A program made the position numbers and the translations under genes. 15,065 nt of DNA, taken from positions 56,000 to 71,064 of the forward strand of contig QAXH01005969.1 of assembly GCA_004335635.1 (NCBI GenBank), written 5' to 3'. Origin of the DNA: Chloromonas sp. AAM2. Its lineage: Eukaryota > Chlorophyta > Chlorophyceae > Chlamydomonadales > Chlamydomonadaceae. This document shows, in pieces, positions 1 through 6,683 of the stretch. The first letter of the stretch is position 1, and each line of letters begins with the position of its first letter. The notes under the pieces were generated by a model, which was not told the DNA's origin, ran no database searches, and saw nothing but the letters and a program-made list of their open reading frames with translations.

Positions 1-41
1 GTCGTTCTAAAGCCGAGCAGATTAAAAAGCTGATTGTTTAA
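1..41 (+). CDS. Possible 3' end of an upstream gene (partial)
   Basis: Reading from base 3, an open frame encodes RSKAEQIKKLIV and stops at TAA (39-41). The residue mix (charged, helical, ending in Leu-Ile-Val) looks like an ordinary protein C-terminus. Another plus frame is open only to 33 and the third stops at 9. Twelve codons are too few to assign a family, and the frame may be chance. If real, the gene enters from the left edge on the plus strand and converges on the carbonic anhydrase gene. Confidence 0.35.
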   Translation, partial: RSKAEQIKKLIV

Positions 42-260
42 GGAATGTAGGCCTTGGCTACAAAACCCATTCTGCTACTTTTCCTTTTTTGAAGGAAAGA
101 GACGCATTTACACTAACAGATTAGATAATTAGCAGAATAGTTTTTAAAAACTCGGAAAAAAGCTGCTCCTTTCGAACGAAAGGAGTGGAGGGGTGGAAGT
201 TAAGGTTTAAGATAGTTGAACATCCCTAAACTGATATTTAAGAAACATTCACCATAAATA
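42..260. other. Intergenic stretch with two hairpin-forming sequences
   Basis: No convincing reading frame lies here. Two hairpins stand out. The first, at 78-99, pairs CTTTTCCTT with AAGGAAAG, with one bulged base. The second, at 166-185, is a perfect 8-bp stem CTCCTTTC/GAAAGGAG around a GAAC loop. Both are preceded a few bases upstream by CTGCT, and the second is followed by a G-rich GTGGAGGGGTGG run (185-196). The first, with T-rich sequence in its loop, is a poor terminator. The arrangement resembles short dispersed intergenic palindromes, but no further copy is evident in this window. Confidence 0.4.
166..185. repeat. Perfect 8-bp inverted repeat (hairpin)
   Basis: CTCCTTTC at 166-173 and GAAAGGAG at 178-185 are exact inverted copies around the loop GAAC. 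No T-tract follows on either strand, so it is unlikely to be an intrinsic terminator. It could be part of a dispersed palindromic repeat, an operator, or an RNA hairpin in the 3' UTR of the gene to the left. Confidence 0.55.
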
Positions 261-287
261 AAAAAGGGGAAGCATAAAACTTCCCCT
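261..287 (-). terminator. Intrinsic terminator of the carbonic anhydrase gene
   Basis: A perfect 8-bp stem AGGGGAAG (265-272) / CTTCCCCT (280-287) surrounds a 7-base loop. On the minus strand it is followed directly by a run of Ts, the complement of the A-rich run at 261-265 and beyond. It lies about 25 bases past the carbonic anhydrase stop codon, as expected for the Rho-independent end of that transcript. Confidence 0.85.
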
Positions 288-311
288 CTTATTATTTAGC
301 CTTTAGTTACA

Positions 312-1040
312 TCAGTCGAGAAAAGTGACTTTTCCGGTATCAAGATCGTAGAAGGCTCCTGCGATTACTACATCTCCATTGCGCTCAAGCTCCGCAATTA
401 TTGGGCTGTTTTCACGCATTTCAGCAATCGTATTCATTACATTATTTGTGACTACTTCAGTAACATATTCGTTATTTGAAGTAGATTTATCACCATCGTA
501 ATTCATGGTCATATCTACAGCGGGTTCTATTTTATCTAACATTGCTGTAATATTGCCCATCTCAACCCCATCGATAGCAGCTTTTACTGCACCACAGGAT
601 TCGTGGCCTAAAACAACCACAACTTTGGATCCGGCAACGGCCGTTGCAAATTCGGAGCTCCCTAAAATATCCTCGTTTACAAAGTTACCGGCTACGCGTG
701 CAACAAAGATGTCACCAACACCTTTATCGAATACATTTTCAACCGGTACACGACTGTCTACGCAAGATATCACTATGGCTTCAGGATACTGACCACCTGC
801 CGTGGCTTTTACCTGAGACTGATAATCCCGGGGAGTTAGGTTATTATTTACAAATCGCTCGTTGCCTTCTTTTAGGCCTTGTATGATCTCATCAGGTGTT
901 AAACTTTCCTGATCACTTTGAGTTATAACATCTGAAGAGAGTTCTGTATCTCCAGAATTTTGTTGTGAATCCTGAGCTACACAAGCTGAGAAAATTGCTA
1001 CTGAAAATACCAGAGTAAAAATGTTCTTAATTGATTTCAT
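312..1040 (-). CDS. Beta-class carbonic anhydrase, predicted periplasmic lipoprotein
   Basis: Catalyses reversible hydration of CO2 to bicarbonate with a Zn ion. The zinc ligands of the beta class are all visible: Cys93 in the CVDSR motif, and His146 and Cys149 in GHESCG. The Asp95/Arg97 dyad is also intact. I chose the ATG at 1040 (242 residues) because it places a classic lipoprotein signal at the N-terminus: MKSIKNIF, a hydrophobic stretch, then lipobox FSAC with Cys20. The frame stays open to an ATG at 1103, but those 21 extra residues would bury the signal. Residues 21-48 form a low-complexity Ser/Asp/Gln linker and the catalytic domain fills about 48-242. The product should be lipid-anchored on the periplasmic side; which membrane is unknown. 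It is a single gene closed by a terminator. A role in CO2/bicarbonate or pH balance is inference. Confidence 0.93.
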   Translation of the reverse strand: MKSIKNIFTLVFSVAIFSACVAQDSQQNSGDTELSSDVITQSDQESLTPDEIIQGLKEGNERFVNNNLTPRDYQSQVKATAGGQYPEAIVISCVDSRVPVENVFDKGVGDIFVARVAGNFVNEDILGSSEFATAVAGSKVVVVLGHESCGAVKAAIDGVEMGNITAMLDKIEPAVDMTMNYDGDKSTSNNEYVTEVVTNNVMNTIAEMRENSPIIAELERNGDVVIAGAFYDLDTGKVTFLD

Positions 1041-1179
1041 TGTTTTACATGATCTATGGTTAATGTGTTTTTTAGCTATACATGAGTTCAAATCTCTAAA
1101 CAAATATTTATTTATCCACGAGAAATAAGCTTTTCCCTATCATTGAATAAATAACGATAGCTTAATTGCGTTTAGAGGC

Positions 1180-1479
1180 TCAGGCCATGTCTGGCGGGGG
1201 AGTGGTAATGGAAGGGGAATAAAGGTCCCCGGAGACCATGTAGTCTTTGTAGGTTTTGATCAAATTAGGTACGTAAAATAGTGTGCTTTCTTCGTGCTCA
1301 ATTTCGTCTTCGCTTCCATGCTCTTCTATTACATCAGGTAACGGTACAGAGGTCGTGTTAGCAACCGTAGTGACAGGAGAAGGGGGAATTAGCCAATTAA
1401 ATTCATGAAGCATAGAGAACGATAAAAAGAGAATTATCGCTCCTGTTATACAAATAATATTTGACTGTATTAGCTTCAT
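1180..1479 (-). CDS. Small membrane-anchored protein of unknown function
   Basis: Ninety-nine residues with no family I recognise. Residues about 6-25 are strongly hydrophobic (IICITGAIILFLSF region) and would serve as a membrane anchor or uncleaved signal. The rest is polar and probably extracytoplasmic: a Pro/Thr/Val stretch (32-50), a very acidic segment rich in Glu, Asp and His (51-65), then a segment with several Tyr residues ending in PPPDMA. The AUG at 1479 has no clear Shine-Dalgarno site, as at most starts here. It lies 139 bases upstream of the carbonic anhydrase gene on the same strand, so co-transcription is possible. Coding status rests on the well-formed N-terminus and a plausible promoter upstream. 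Confidence 0.55.
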   Translation of the reverse strand: MKLIQSNIICITGAIILFLSFSMLHEFNWLIPPSPVTTVANTTSVPLPDVIEEHGSEDEIEHEESTLFYVPNLIKTYKDYMVSGDLYSPSITTPPPDMA

Positions 1480-1530
1480 TCTGTGTTTATTTTGATCTCA
1501 CAACGGTACTTTCAACCCTTCAGTTCCTGA

Positions 1531-1560
1531 ATAATAAAAATTTTATAAAATTTTTTTCAA
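1531..1560 (-). promoter_or_regulatory. Candidate sigma-70-like promoter for the 99-residue protein
   Basis: Read on the minus strand, TTGAAA (1560-1555) and TATTAT (1536-1531) are spaced by 18 bases, about 50 bases upstream of the start codon at 1479. The spacer is entirely A/T and forms most of a 20-base perfect palindrome (1536-1555). AT-rich intergenic DNA gives such matches by chance, and Bacteroidota-type promoters use a different consensus, so this is tentative. Confidence 0.3.
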
Positions 1561-1652
1561 TTATAACTCTTTGGCACGGAACGCCTTCAATCATCGTTGA
1601 TGTTGTTCACTTTTGAATAAACAAATTTAAATTAGCAACATATTTTCAATTT

Positions 1653-4022
1653 ATGAAACGTCTATCTCTTTTGGTCATACTGTTCATATTTTGTACTCAC
1701 TTGTACGTGAATGCCCAATCCACTGGAACTATATCCGGTACCGTCACGGATGCCAAAACGGGTGAGCCCCTAATAGGTGCTACTGTTATTCTGGAGGGCA
1801 CGCAACTGGGAGATGCAACCAATATAGACGGAAAATACACTATTCAAAATATACCTACCAAAACGTACAACATCACTGCTTCTTTTGTTGGTTTTGTAGA
1901 ACAAACTAAATTTAATGTTGTGGTTCGGTCTGAAGGTAATATTGATATCAATTTTGAGCTTCAGGAACAAGTGAGCGAACTCGATGAAATTGATATAACT
2001 CCCAATCCTTTTGCAAAAGAAGACGTCACTCCTCTTTCTATCCAAAAATTCAGTCAGGAAGAAATTGCTGCTTATCCTGGTGGGAACAATGATATCGCTA
2101 AGGTCGTACAGTCGCTTCCGGGAGTTTCCGGATCAGTGGGGGGCTTTAGAAACGATGTAATCATCAGGGGAGGTGCACCAAATGAAAATGTATATTTTCT
2201 GGATGGAATTCCGATTCCTAATATCAATCATTTTTCAACTCAGGGAAGCGCCGGTGGCCCGGTTGGATTACTTAACGTCTCATTTTTTGAAGGGGTCTCT
2301 CTTACCGCCAGTTCATTTGATGCAAAATATGAGAATGTGCTTTCCGGAGTACTTCAATTTAATCAACGTACCGGGAATGACCGAGAATTTGCCGGAAACC
2401 TGCGGGTTGGCTCCAGCGAAGCGGCCTTAACAGTTGAAGGCCCACTTTTTAAAGGAGAAAATTCAGAGGCCAACACAACCTACATCGCTTCAGTCAGGCG
2501 CTCCTATCTTCAGCTTTTATTTCAGGTCATTGGTTTACCATTTTTACCTGATTACTGGGATTATCAGTACAAAATTAATCATCGCATTGATGCGAAAAAC
2601 CGAATATACCTCACCGGTGTAGGATCTATTGATGATCTTGCCATTAATGACCTCGACGAGTTTGATCCGGAACAGGAGGCTATTCAGGACCAAATTCCTG
2701 TCATAAGGCAAAACAGCAATACCATCGGCATTGGATGGCGGCGTCAGTTTGAGGATAACAGCGGATTCATGGAAACCGTTTTAAGTAATAACACCCTCGG
2801 AAACTTTTTTTACCAATATGAAGATAATGTCAATGAAACCGGTTTATACCTAAAGAATGAGTCCCGTGAAACGGAAACACATCTTAGATATAAAGCAACC
2901 CGTTTTATTGAAAATTTTACCATTTCCGGGGGACTAAATATTATCAATGCTGATTATTCAAATACGACTGAGAATCTCATTCAGAATCTGAATTTTGAAA
3001 CGGATCTCAATTTTTTCCGGTATGGCATCTTTGCGCAGAGCTCTGCTGATTTTTATAACAATCGGCTTGGACTCTCATTGGGTCTTAGAGCTGATGGTAA
3101 CACTTTCACCAACTCCGGAAATGAAATCTACCGGACCATTAGTCCCCGGTTTTCTGTTTCATATAAACTAACAAGTGATGAAAAATGGACCTTAAATGCT
3201 TCTTTAGGCCGTTATTTTAAAATACTGCCATATACTACCCTCGGGTTTAAAGACAACACCGGAGCGTTTTCAAACATCAATTCCTCCTATATACAAAGTG
3301 ATCACTTAGTAGCAGGAGTCGAATACCTGCTCAATGATCGAGCCCGAATTTCTGCAGAGGGCTTTTTAAAACTTTACGACGATTACCCCATTTCAACGAC
3401 AGACAGTGTTTCATTAGCCAATAAAGGAGGTGGATTTGAAGTTTTTGGGAGTGAAGAGATCATTAGCAATGGCGAAGGCAGAACTTATGGAGTTGAACTT
3501 CTATTTCAGCAGAAATTTACGGGAAAATTTTACGGAGTAGCGGCATTTACCTTTTATAAGAGTGAGTTTACCAATCTTTTTGGCGAAGATTATAAACCAG
3601 CTGTTTGGGATAATGGCGTATTGATTTCTCTATTAGGAGGCTACAAGTTTGGCAGAAATTGGGAAATTAGTTCTCGTTATCGGTTTCTTGGAAAAGCGCC
3701 CTATCCACCCGTCGATCAAGAACAAACACTAGAAAATTATCCCGCAGTTTTCCGGGATTTTGAAGAATTAGGTTCGGTGCGTCTGGATCCGCTGAGTCAG
3801 CTTGATGTACGAATTGACAAAAAATTTAATTTCGATAACCTCAGCCTTGATCTGTATTTGGAAATTCAGAATTTGTTAGCACAAACAGCACCTTCTGAGC
3901 CTCGTTTCGGATTAGACAGAAATCAGGAAGGGGAAATTATCACACCTCGCAGCCTGGTTCGCGTAGACGCCAATGACGGAGCTGAAGTATTACCATCTAT
4001 AGGCCTTGTACTTAATTTTTAG
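1653..4022 (+). CDS. TonB-dependent outer-membrane receptor with carboxypeptidase-regulatory-like N-terminal domain
   Basis: Energy-coupled importer of an unidentified ligand across the outer membrane. A signal peptide spans residues 1-21 (cleavage likely after VNA, before Gln22). Residues about 26-105 form a CarboxypepD_reg-like beta-sandwich (GTISGTVTDAKTGEPLIGA, then DGKYTI and the VGF segment). The plug follows at about 120-240, with LPGVSG, the VIIRGGAP motif and YFLDGIPI. The rest is a 22-strand-type barrel of alternating polar and aromatic residues, ending in a C-terminal Phe (LVLNF), usual for BamA-inserted barrels. At 789 residues the length is normal for the family. No SusD-like partner is adjacent: the neighbour on the right is the convergent YbbR gene and on the left the divergent small protein. 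The substrate cannot be read from sequence; sugar, peptide, siderophore or cobalamin are all possible. Confidence 0.92.
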   Translation: MKRLSLLVILFIFCTHLYVNAQSTGTISGTVTDAKTGEPLIGATVILEGTQLGDATNIDGKYTIQNIPTKTYNITASFVGFVEQTKFNVVVRSEGNIDINFELQEQVSELDEIDITPNPFAKEDVTPLSIQKFSQEEIAAYPGGNNDIAKVVQSLPGVSGSVGGFRNDVIIRGGAPNENVYFLDGIPIPNINHFSTQGSAGGPVGLLNVSFFEGVSLTASSFDAKYENVLSGVLQFNQRTGNDREFAGNLRVGSSEAALTVEGPLFKGENSEANTTYIASVRRSYLQLLFQVIGLPFLPDYWDYQYKINHRIDAKNRIYLTGVGSIDDLAINDLDEFDPEQEAIQDQIPVIRQNSNTIGIGWRRQFEDNSGFMETVLSNNTLGNFFYQYEDNVNETGLYLKNESRETETHLRYKATRFIENFTISGGLNIINADYSNTTENLIQNLNFETDLNFFRYGIFAQSSADFYNNRLGLSLGLRADGNTFTNSGNEIYRTISPRFSVSYKLTSDEKWTLNASLGRYFKILPYTTLGFKDNTGAFSNINSSYIQSDHLVAGVEYLLNDRARISAEGFLKLYDDYPISTTDSVSLANKGGGFEVFGSEEIISNGEGRTYGVELLFQQKFTGKFYGVAAFTFYKSEFTNLFGEDYKPAVWDNGVLISLLGGYKFGRNWEISSRYRFLGKAPYPPVDQEQTLENYPAVFRDFEELGSVRLDPLSQLDVRIDKKFNFDNLSLDLYLEIQNLLAQTAPSEPRFGLDRNQEGEIITPRSLVRVDANDGAEVLPSIGLVLNF

Positions 4023-4071
4023 GAAGCTTGTGCAGGAGCCGAAGATTAAGTTGAACCCGTTAATGGAAGGC

Positions 4072-5082
4072 TTAGTTTAATACCGTAAAATAGGCTACGG
4101 CTTTGGGCTGAAAACTGCGTAATCGTAGTTCGTAGTTTTCCGCCACTTGTTCAACATCGGGAGTCACAAATCCAGTATCATCTTCAAGAATTTTCGAATA
4201 TGGTACATAGACATCGTAGGGTTGCGTCTGAATTACATCGGAATACTGCTCAATTGGAACGTCAAACTTTATGGTGACTGAAGATGGATTGTAATTAACA
4301 TTCTGCCCTCTTGGAAGTCCTCGGGTACGAATATACACCGTGGTCTCTCCTTCCGTGAATTCCGAAACTTCGGCCGAAAATGTAATTTCATCTTCTGATA
4401 ATTCCATAACCCCTTCTGTTCCTTTGAGAGCTAATTTGGTTCGAATATCATCACGAACTTCGGTCAACTTAAGCGTGTCAAGGACTTCCCACTGATCAAT
4501 ACCCGAAATTTTTGATTCGGCGCCGGTAACCGTGATGCTATCGGGCGAATAGGTTGGCTCGCCCACCAACCCATATCGGTTTTGAAATTGCAGATCGGTA
4601 TTGATCTTTACGGGTACTTTCTTTGATATCTTAGGTTCCAGGTTTACTGAAAGTATAAGGGGCTGTACTTTGGCGATATCTACATCCTGTAGGTAACTTA
4701 AACGCTGCCTCACCTGATCAAATAAATTGATTTCACTTTCCTCAATATTGATTACCACAGCCGGTGGGTCGTTATATAAATTCAGCAACTGCCAACCATC
4801 TCCCGATATGGTTACCTGCACAAATTCAGGTAAATTTTCTGTGAGTGCTACATCATCAGGTATGTTACCTGCTTCAATGGGAATATTAAGGTTGATGCTA
4901 AAGCTTCCACTCAGATTTACAATAAACCAAAGCGAAATAGCCATTATATAAGCTCCTATAAAAACAACCACTTTTTCTCTCCGGAGAAATCGTGTTTCGT
5001 CTTCATTCGCTCCGGGTTTAGTACCGGGCTTAAAGAAATTCTTTAAACGATTTATAAGTTGGTTATCGGTAATTTCTGGCAT
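4072..5082 (-). CDS. YbbR-domain membrane protein (CdaR-like)
   Basis: Residues 1-37 are cytoplasmic and charged, and one transmembrane helix follows at about 38-58 (VVVFIGAYIMAISLWFIVNL). The remainder is extracytoplasmic and built of YbbR-like beta modules. The clearest module runs about 148-235 (LEPKISKKVPVKI, then YSPDSITVTGAESKISGI). A more divergent copy lies at 60-147, and a third at about 245-336 looks related. In Firmicutes, YbbR proteins (CdaR) bind and modulate the membrane diadenylate cyclase CdaA that makes c-di-AMP. No cyclase gene is in this window, so the partner is not shown. It is the last gene of the recF-dciA-ybbR run, beginning 34 bases after the DciA stop. Family assignment is firm; the role in c-di-AMP control is inference. 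Confidence 0.85.
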   Translation of the reverse strand: MPEITDNQLINRLKNFFKPGTKPGANEDETRFLRREKVVVFIGAYIMAISLWFIVNLSGSFSINLNIPIEAGNIPDDVALTENLPEFVQVTISGDGWQLLNLYNDPPAVVINIEESEINLFDQVRQRLSYLQDVDIAKVQPLILSVNLEPKISKKVPVKINTDLQFQNRYGLVGEPTYSPDSITVTGAESKISGIDQWEVLDTLKLTEVRDDIRTKLALKGTEGVMELSEDEITFSAEVSEFTEGETTVYIRTRGLPRGQNVNYNPSSVTIKFDVPIEQYSDVIQTQPYDVYVPYSKILEDDTGFVTPDVEQVAENYELRLRSFQPKAVAYFTVLN

Positions 5083-5116
5083 GGCTGAATATAGATGCAG
5101 GATTCAGGTTTATCAA

Positions 5117-5410
5117 CTAACTGCGAACAATGATATCAGAAATTACATCGCCCTTTACTTTTTCATTGAGTCTTTTTGCAATGCTAAACCGGTTTGAATG
5201 TATTTCATGGCGCCATGAGGGATGTCGAACTTTCATTGCAAGTTTAGTTCCTTCAAAATGTAAATCTTCTACTTCCGAAGCCATTCGCTTTCCCACAACT
5301 TCTTCAAAAGCAGATAAAATCATTCCCTGCTTTAGTTTCCTTTTTTGCGGAAACTTTTCAATGAATTCTTCCAACACAGAGCTCAGTGATTTTGGAGTAT
5401 CGAATCTCAT
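5117..5410 (-). CDS. DciA-like (DUF721) replicative-helicase-associated protein
   Basis: Ninety-seven residues matching the DUF721/DciA pattern: an N-terminal helix (SLSSVLEEFIEKF), a basic KRKLKQG loop, a conserved WxxVVG-like position here read as FEEVVGKRMA, and the diagnostic beta hairpin with VRHPSWRHEIHSNR (Trp66, Arg67, His68, Glu69). DciA interacts with the replicative helicase DnaB and assists its loading in bacteria lacking DnaC/DnaI-type loaders. This copy is short and essentially only the core domain. Its ATG overlaps the recF TGA as ATGA (5407-5410), implying translational coupling. The recF neighbourhood is itself a known context for DUF721 genes, for instance in actinobacteria. 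Assignment is by family pattern rather than alignment. Confidence 0.8.
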   Translation of the reverse strand: MRFDTPKSLSSVLEEFIEKFPQKRKLKQGMILSAFEEVVGKRMASEVEDLHFEGTKLAMKVRHPSWRHEIHSNRFSIAKRLNEKVKGDVISDIIVRS

Positions 5411-6540
5411 TTTTCAACCTCGGTTACTTGTCCTTGTTCAACCCGATAAAAACGATTTTGGCGGCCATCAAATTCTACATAATTCTCAAACGGAACGGGA
5501 TTAGCGGAAGTTATAAATATTTGACCTTTATGTTGTTGAAGAGCTTCCAATAATATTTCAGTCTTATGAAGGTCCAAATCCCCAAAAACATCATCCAGCA
5601 TCAGGATCGGAAGGTCATCTAATTCATCGGAATAATAATGCAACTGTGCCATCTTCAATGAAAGTGCAAATAAACGATGCTGACCCTGAGATCCAAATTT
5701 TCTGAGTTCATAATCATCAAGGTAGAACACGATCTCATCCCTATGGGGACCCACGGTCGTCACTTCCCTTTCAATTTCTTTCTCCTGAACCTTTTCAAGT
5801 TCATCATAATATTTTTGCTCCATTTCTTTTGCATCAGCAGAAGGCTTGCAAAATGTTTGATACTCCAGGTTCGTAGTAAGATCCATGCCGGAGATCATAG
5901 CATAATCTTGTTCCAGGTACGATTTTAAATTTTCCAGAACTTCATAACGCTTAGAAATAATGCGAGACCCCGACTCCACAAGCTGTACATTCCAAGGCTC
6001 AAGATAGGCCTCAAGAACTGAGGTTGGGCCCCGAAATTCTTGCAGCAACGAATTACGTTGTTTTCTTACTCGCCGATACTCGATCAAGTCTCTCAGATAC
6101 GCCGGAGAAATTTGGCTGATAAAAGAATCGATAAAACTTCTGCGTTCAGTTGGGCCTTCAAGGGTTAGTTTCTTGTCATCCGGAGTCAACGTAACCACAG
6201 GTACCATTCCAATAAGATCTGATAAACGATCGAGTGGTGAATCATTAACAAAGATTTTTTTGCCTTCACCGCGTGAATAGGAACACGAAACTTCAAATTC
6301 TGATCTTATTTGTCCTTCAAAATGCCCCTTCACCATAAAGTAACTTTCATCCTGGTTGACCACATACATATCGCTGGTGGAAATAAAACTTCGGGACATG
6401 CACAAATAATGAATGGCATCAATCAGGCTGGTTTTGCCTGAACCGTTGGGACCGGTAATCACGTTCAGATGCGGAGCCCAATCAATTTTGGTCTCAACGT
6501 GATTTCGAAAGTTAAGGAGTTCGGTGTGGGTATTGCGCAT
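5407..6540 (-). CDS. recF: DNA replication and repair protein RecF
   Basis: An SMC-like ABC ATPase that helps RecO and RecR load RecA at gapped DNA. Visible landmarks are: the N-terminal LLNFRN strand (8-13); Walker A GPNGSGKT (30-37); the EGPTERRSFID segment (128-138) with the following YRR/RKQRN arm; TVGPHRDE (262-269); the ABC signature GSQGQHR (283-289); and Walker B LPILMLDD with Asp316/Asp317 (310-317), followed by FGDLD. The ITSANP switch region lies at 343-348. At 377 residues the length is typical. It heads a minus-strand operon with dciA (4-base overlap) and the ybbR gene. The usual dnaA and dnaN neighbours are not next to it in this window. The ATG at 6540 has no obvious Shine-Dalgarno site. 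Confidence 0.97.
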   Translation of the reverse strand: MRNTHTELLNFRNHVETKIDWAPHLNVITGPNGSGKTSLIDAIHYLCMSRSFISTSDMYVVNQDESYFMVKGHFEGQIRSEFEVSCSYSRGEGKKIFVNDSPLDRLSDLIGMVPVVTLTPDDKKLTLEGPTERRSFIDSFISQISPAYLRDLIEYRRVRKQRNSLLQEFRGPTSVLEAYLEPWNVQLVESGSRIISKRYEVLENLKSYLEQDYAMISGMDLTTNLEYQTFCKPSADAKEMEQKYYDELEKVQEKEIEREVTTVGPHRDEIVFYLDDYELRKFGSQGQHRLFALSLKMAQLHYYSDELDDLPILMLDDVFGDLDLHKTEILLEALQQHKGQIFITSANPVPFENYVEFDGRQNRFYRVEQGQVTEVEK

Positions 6541-6587
6541 GTATTTATGGTACGCATTCTGTGACTTTTAAGCAGATTGTTTTCCAC

Positions 6588-6620
6588 AAAAAAAGAGCCG
6601 GCTTCCCTAAAACCGGCTCT
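6588..6620 (-). terminator. Intrinsic terminator of the CotH-family gene
   Basis: An 8-bp GC-rich stem AGAGCCGG (6594-6601) / CCGGCTCT (6613-6620) around an 11-base loop. On the minus strand it is followed by seven consecutive Ts (complement of A 6588-6594). It lies about 60 bases past the CotH-family stop and just upstream of recF, isolating the recF operon from read-through. Confidence 0.9.
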
Positions 6621-6683
6621 GATAAAGCTACTATGTATAGAGTAAGAGGGATTTCAAAGGCATTCCTTACAGAATAATTCAAA

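Noticed and set aside
505..886. Two overlapping plus-strand open frames of 95 and 80 codons
   Set aside because: Both are antisense to the carbonic anhydrase active-site region and have biased, non-protein-like composition.
1041..1103. N-terminal extension of the carbonic anhydrase to the ATG at 1103
   Set aside because: It would put 21 charged residues ahead of a textbook lipoprotein signal; the internal ATG at 1040 is better.
1112..1120. TTATCCACG, one mismatch from a DnaA box, upstream of the carbonic anhydrase gene
   Set aside because: Isolated, with no second box in phase; likely chance.
1094..1177. CTCTAAAC / GTTTAGAG inverted repeat between the 99-residue gene and the carbonic anhydrase gene
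   Set aside because: Only 8 bp with a 68-base spacer in AT-rich DNA; chance is a sufficient explanation.
4023..4071. Possible bidirectional terminator between the TonB receptor and the ybbR gene
   Set aside because: No stem of useful length with a T-tract could be found in this 49-base convergent gap.
5130..5504. 124-codon plus-strand open frame
   Set aside because: It lies antisense across dciA and the end of recF, has no recognisable domain, and the minus-strand genes there have clear family motifs.
6580..6588. TTTTCCACA, a one-mismatch DnaA box upstream of recF
   Set aside because: A single isolated near-match that partly overlaps the terminator T-tract; expected by chance in AT-rich DNA.
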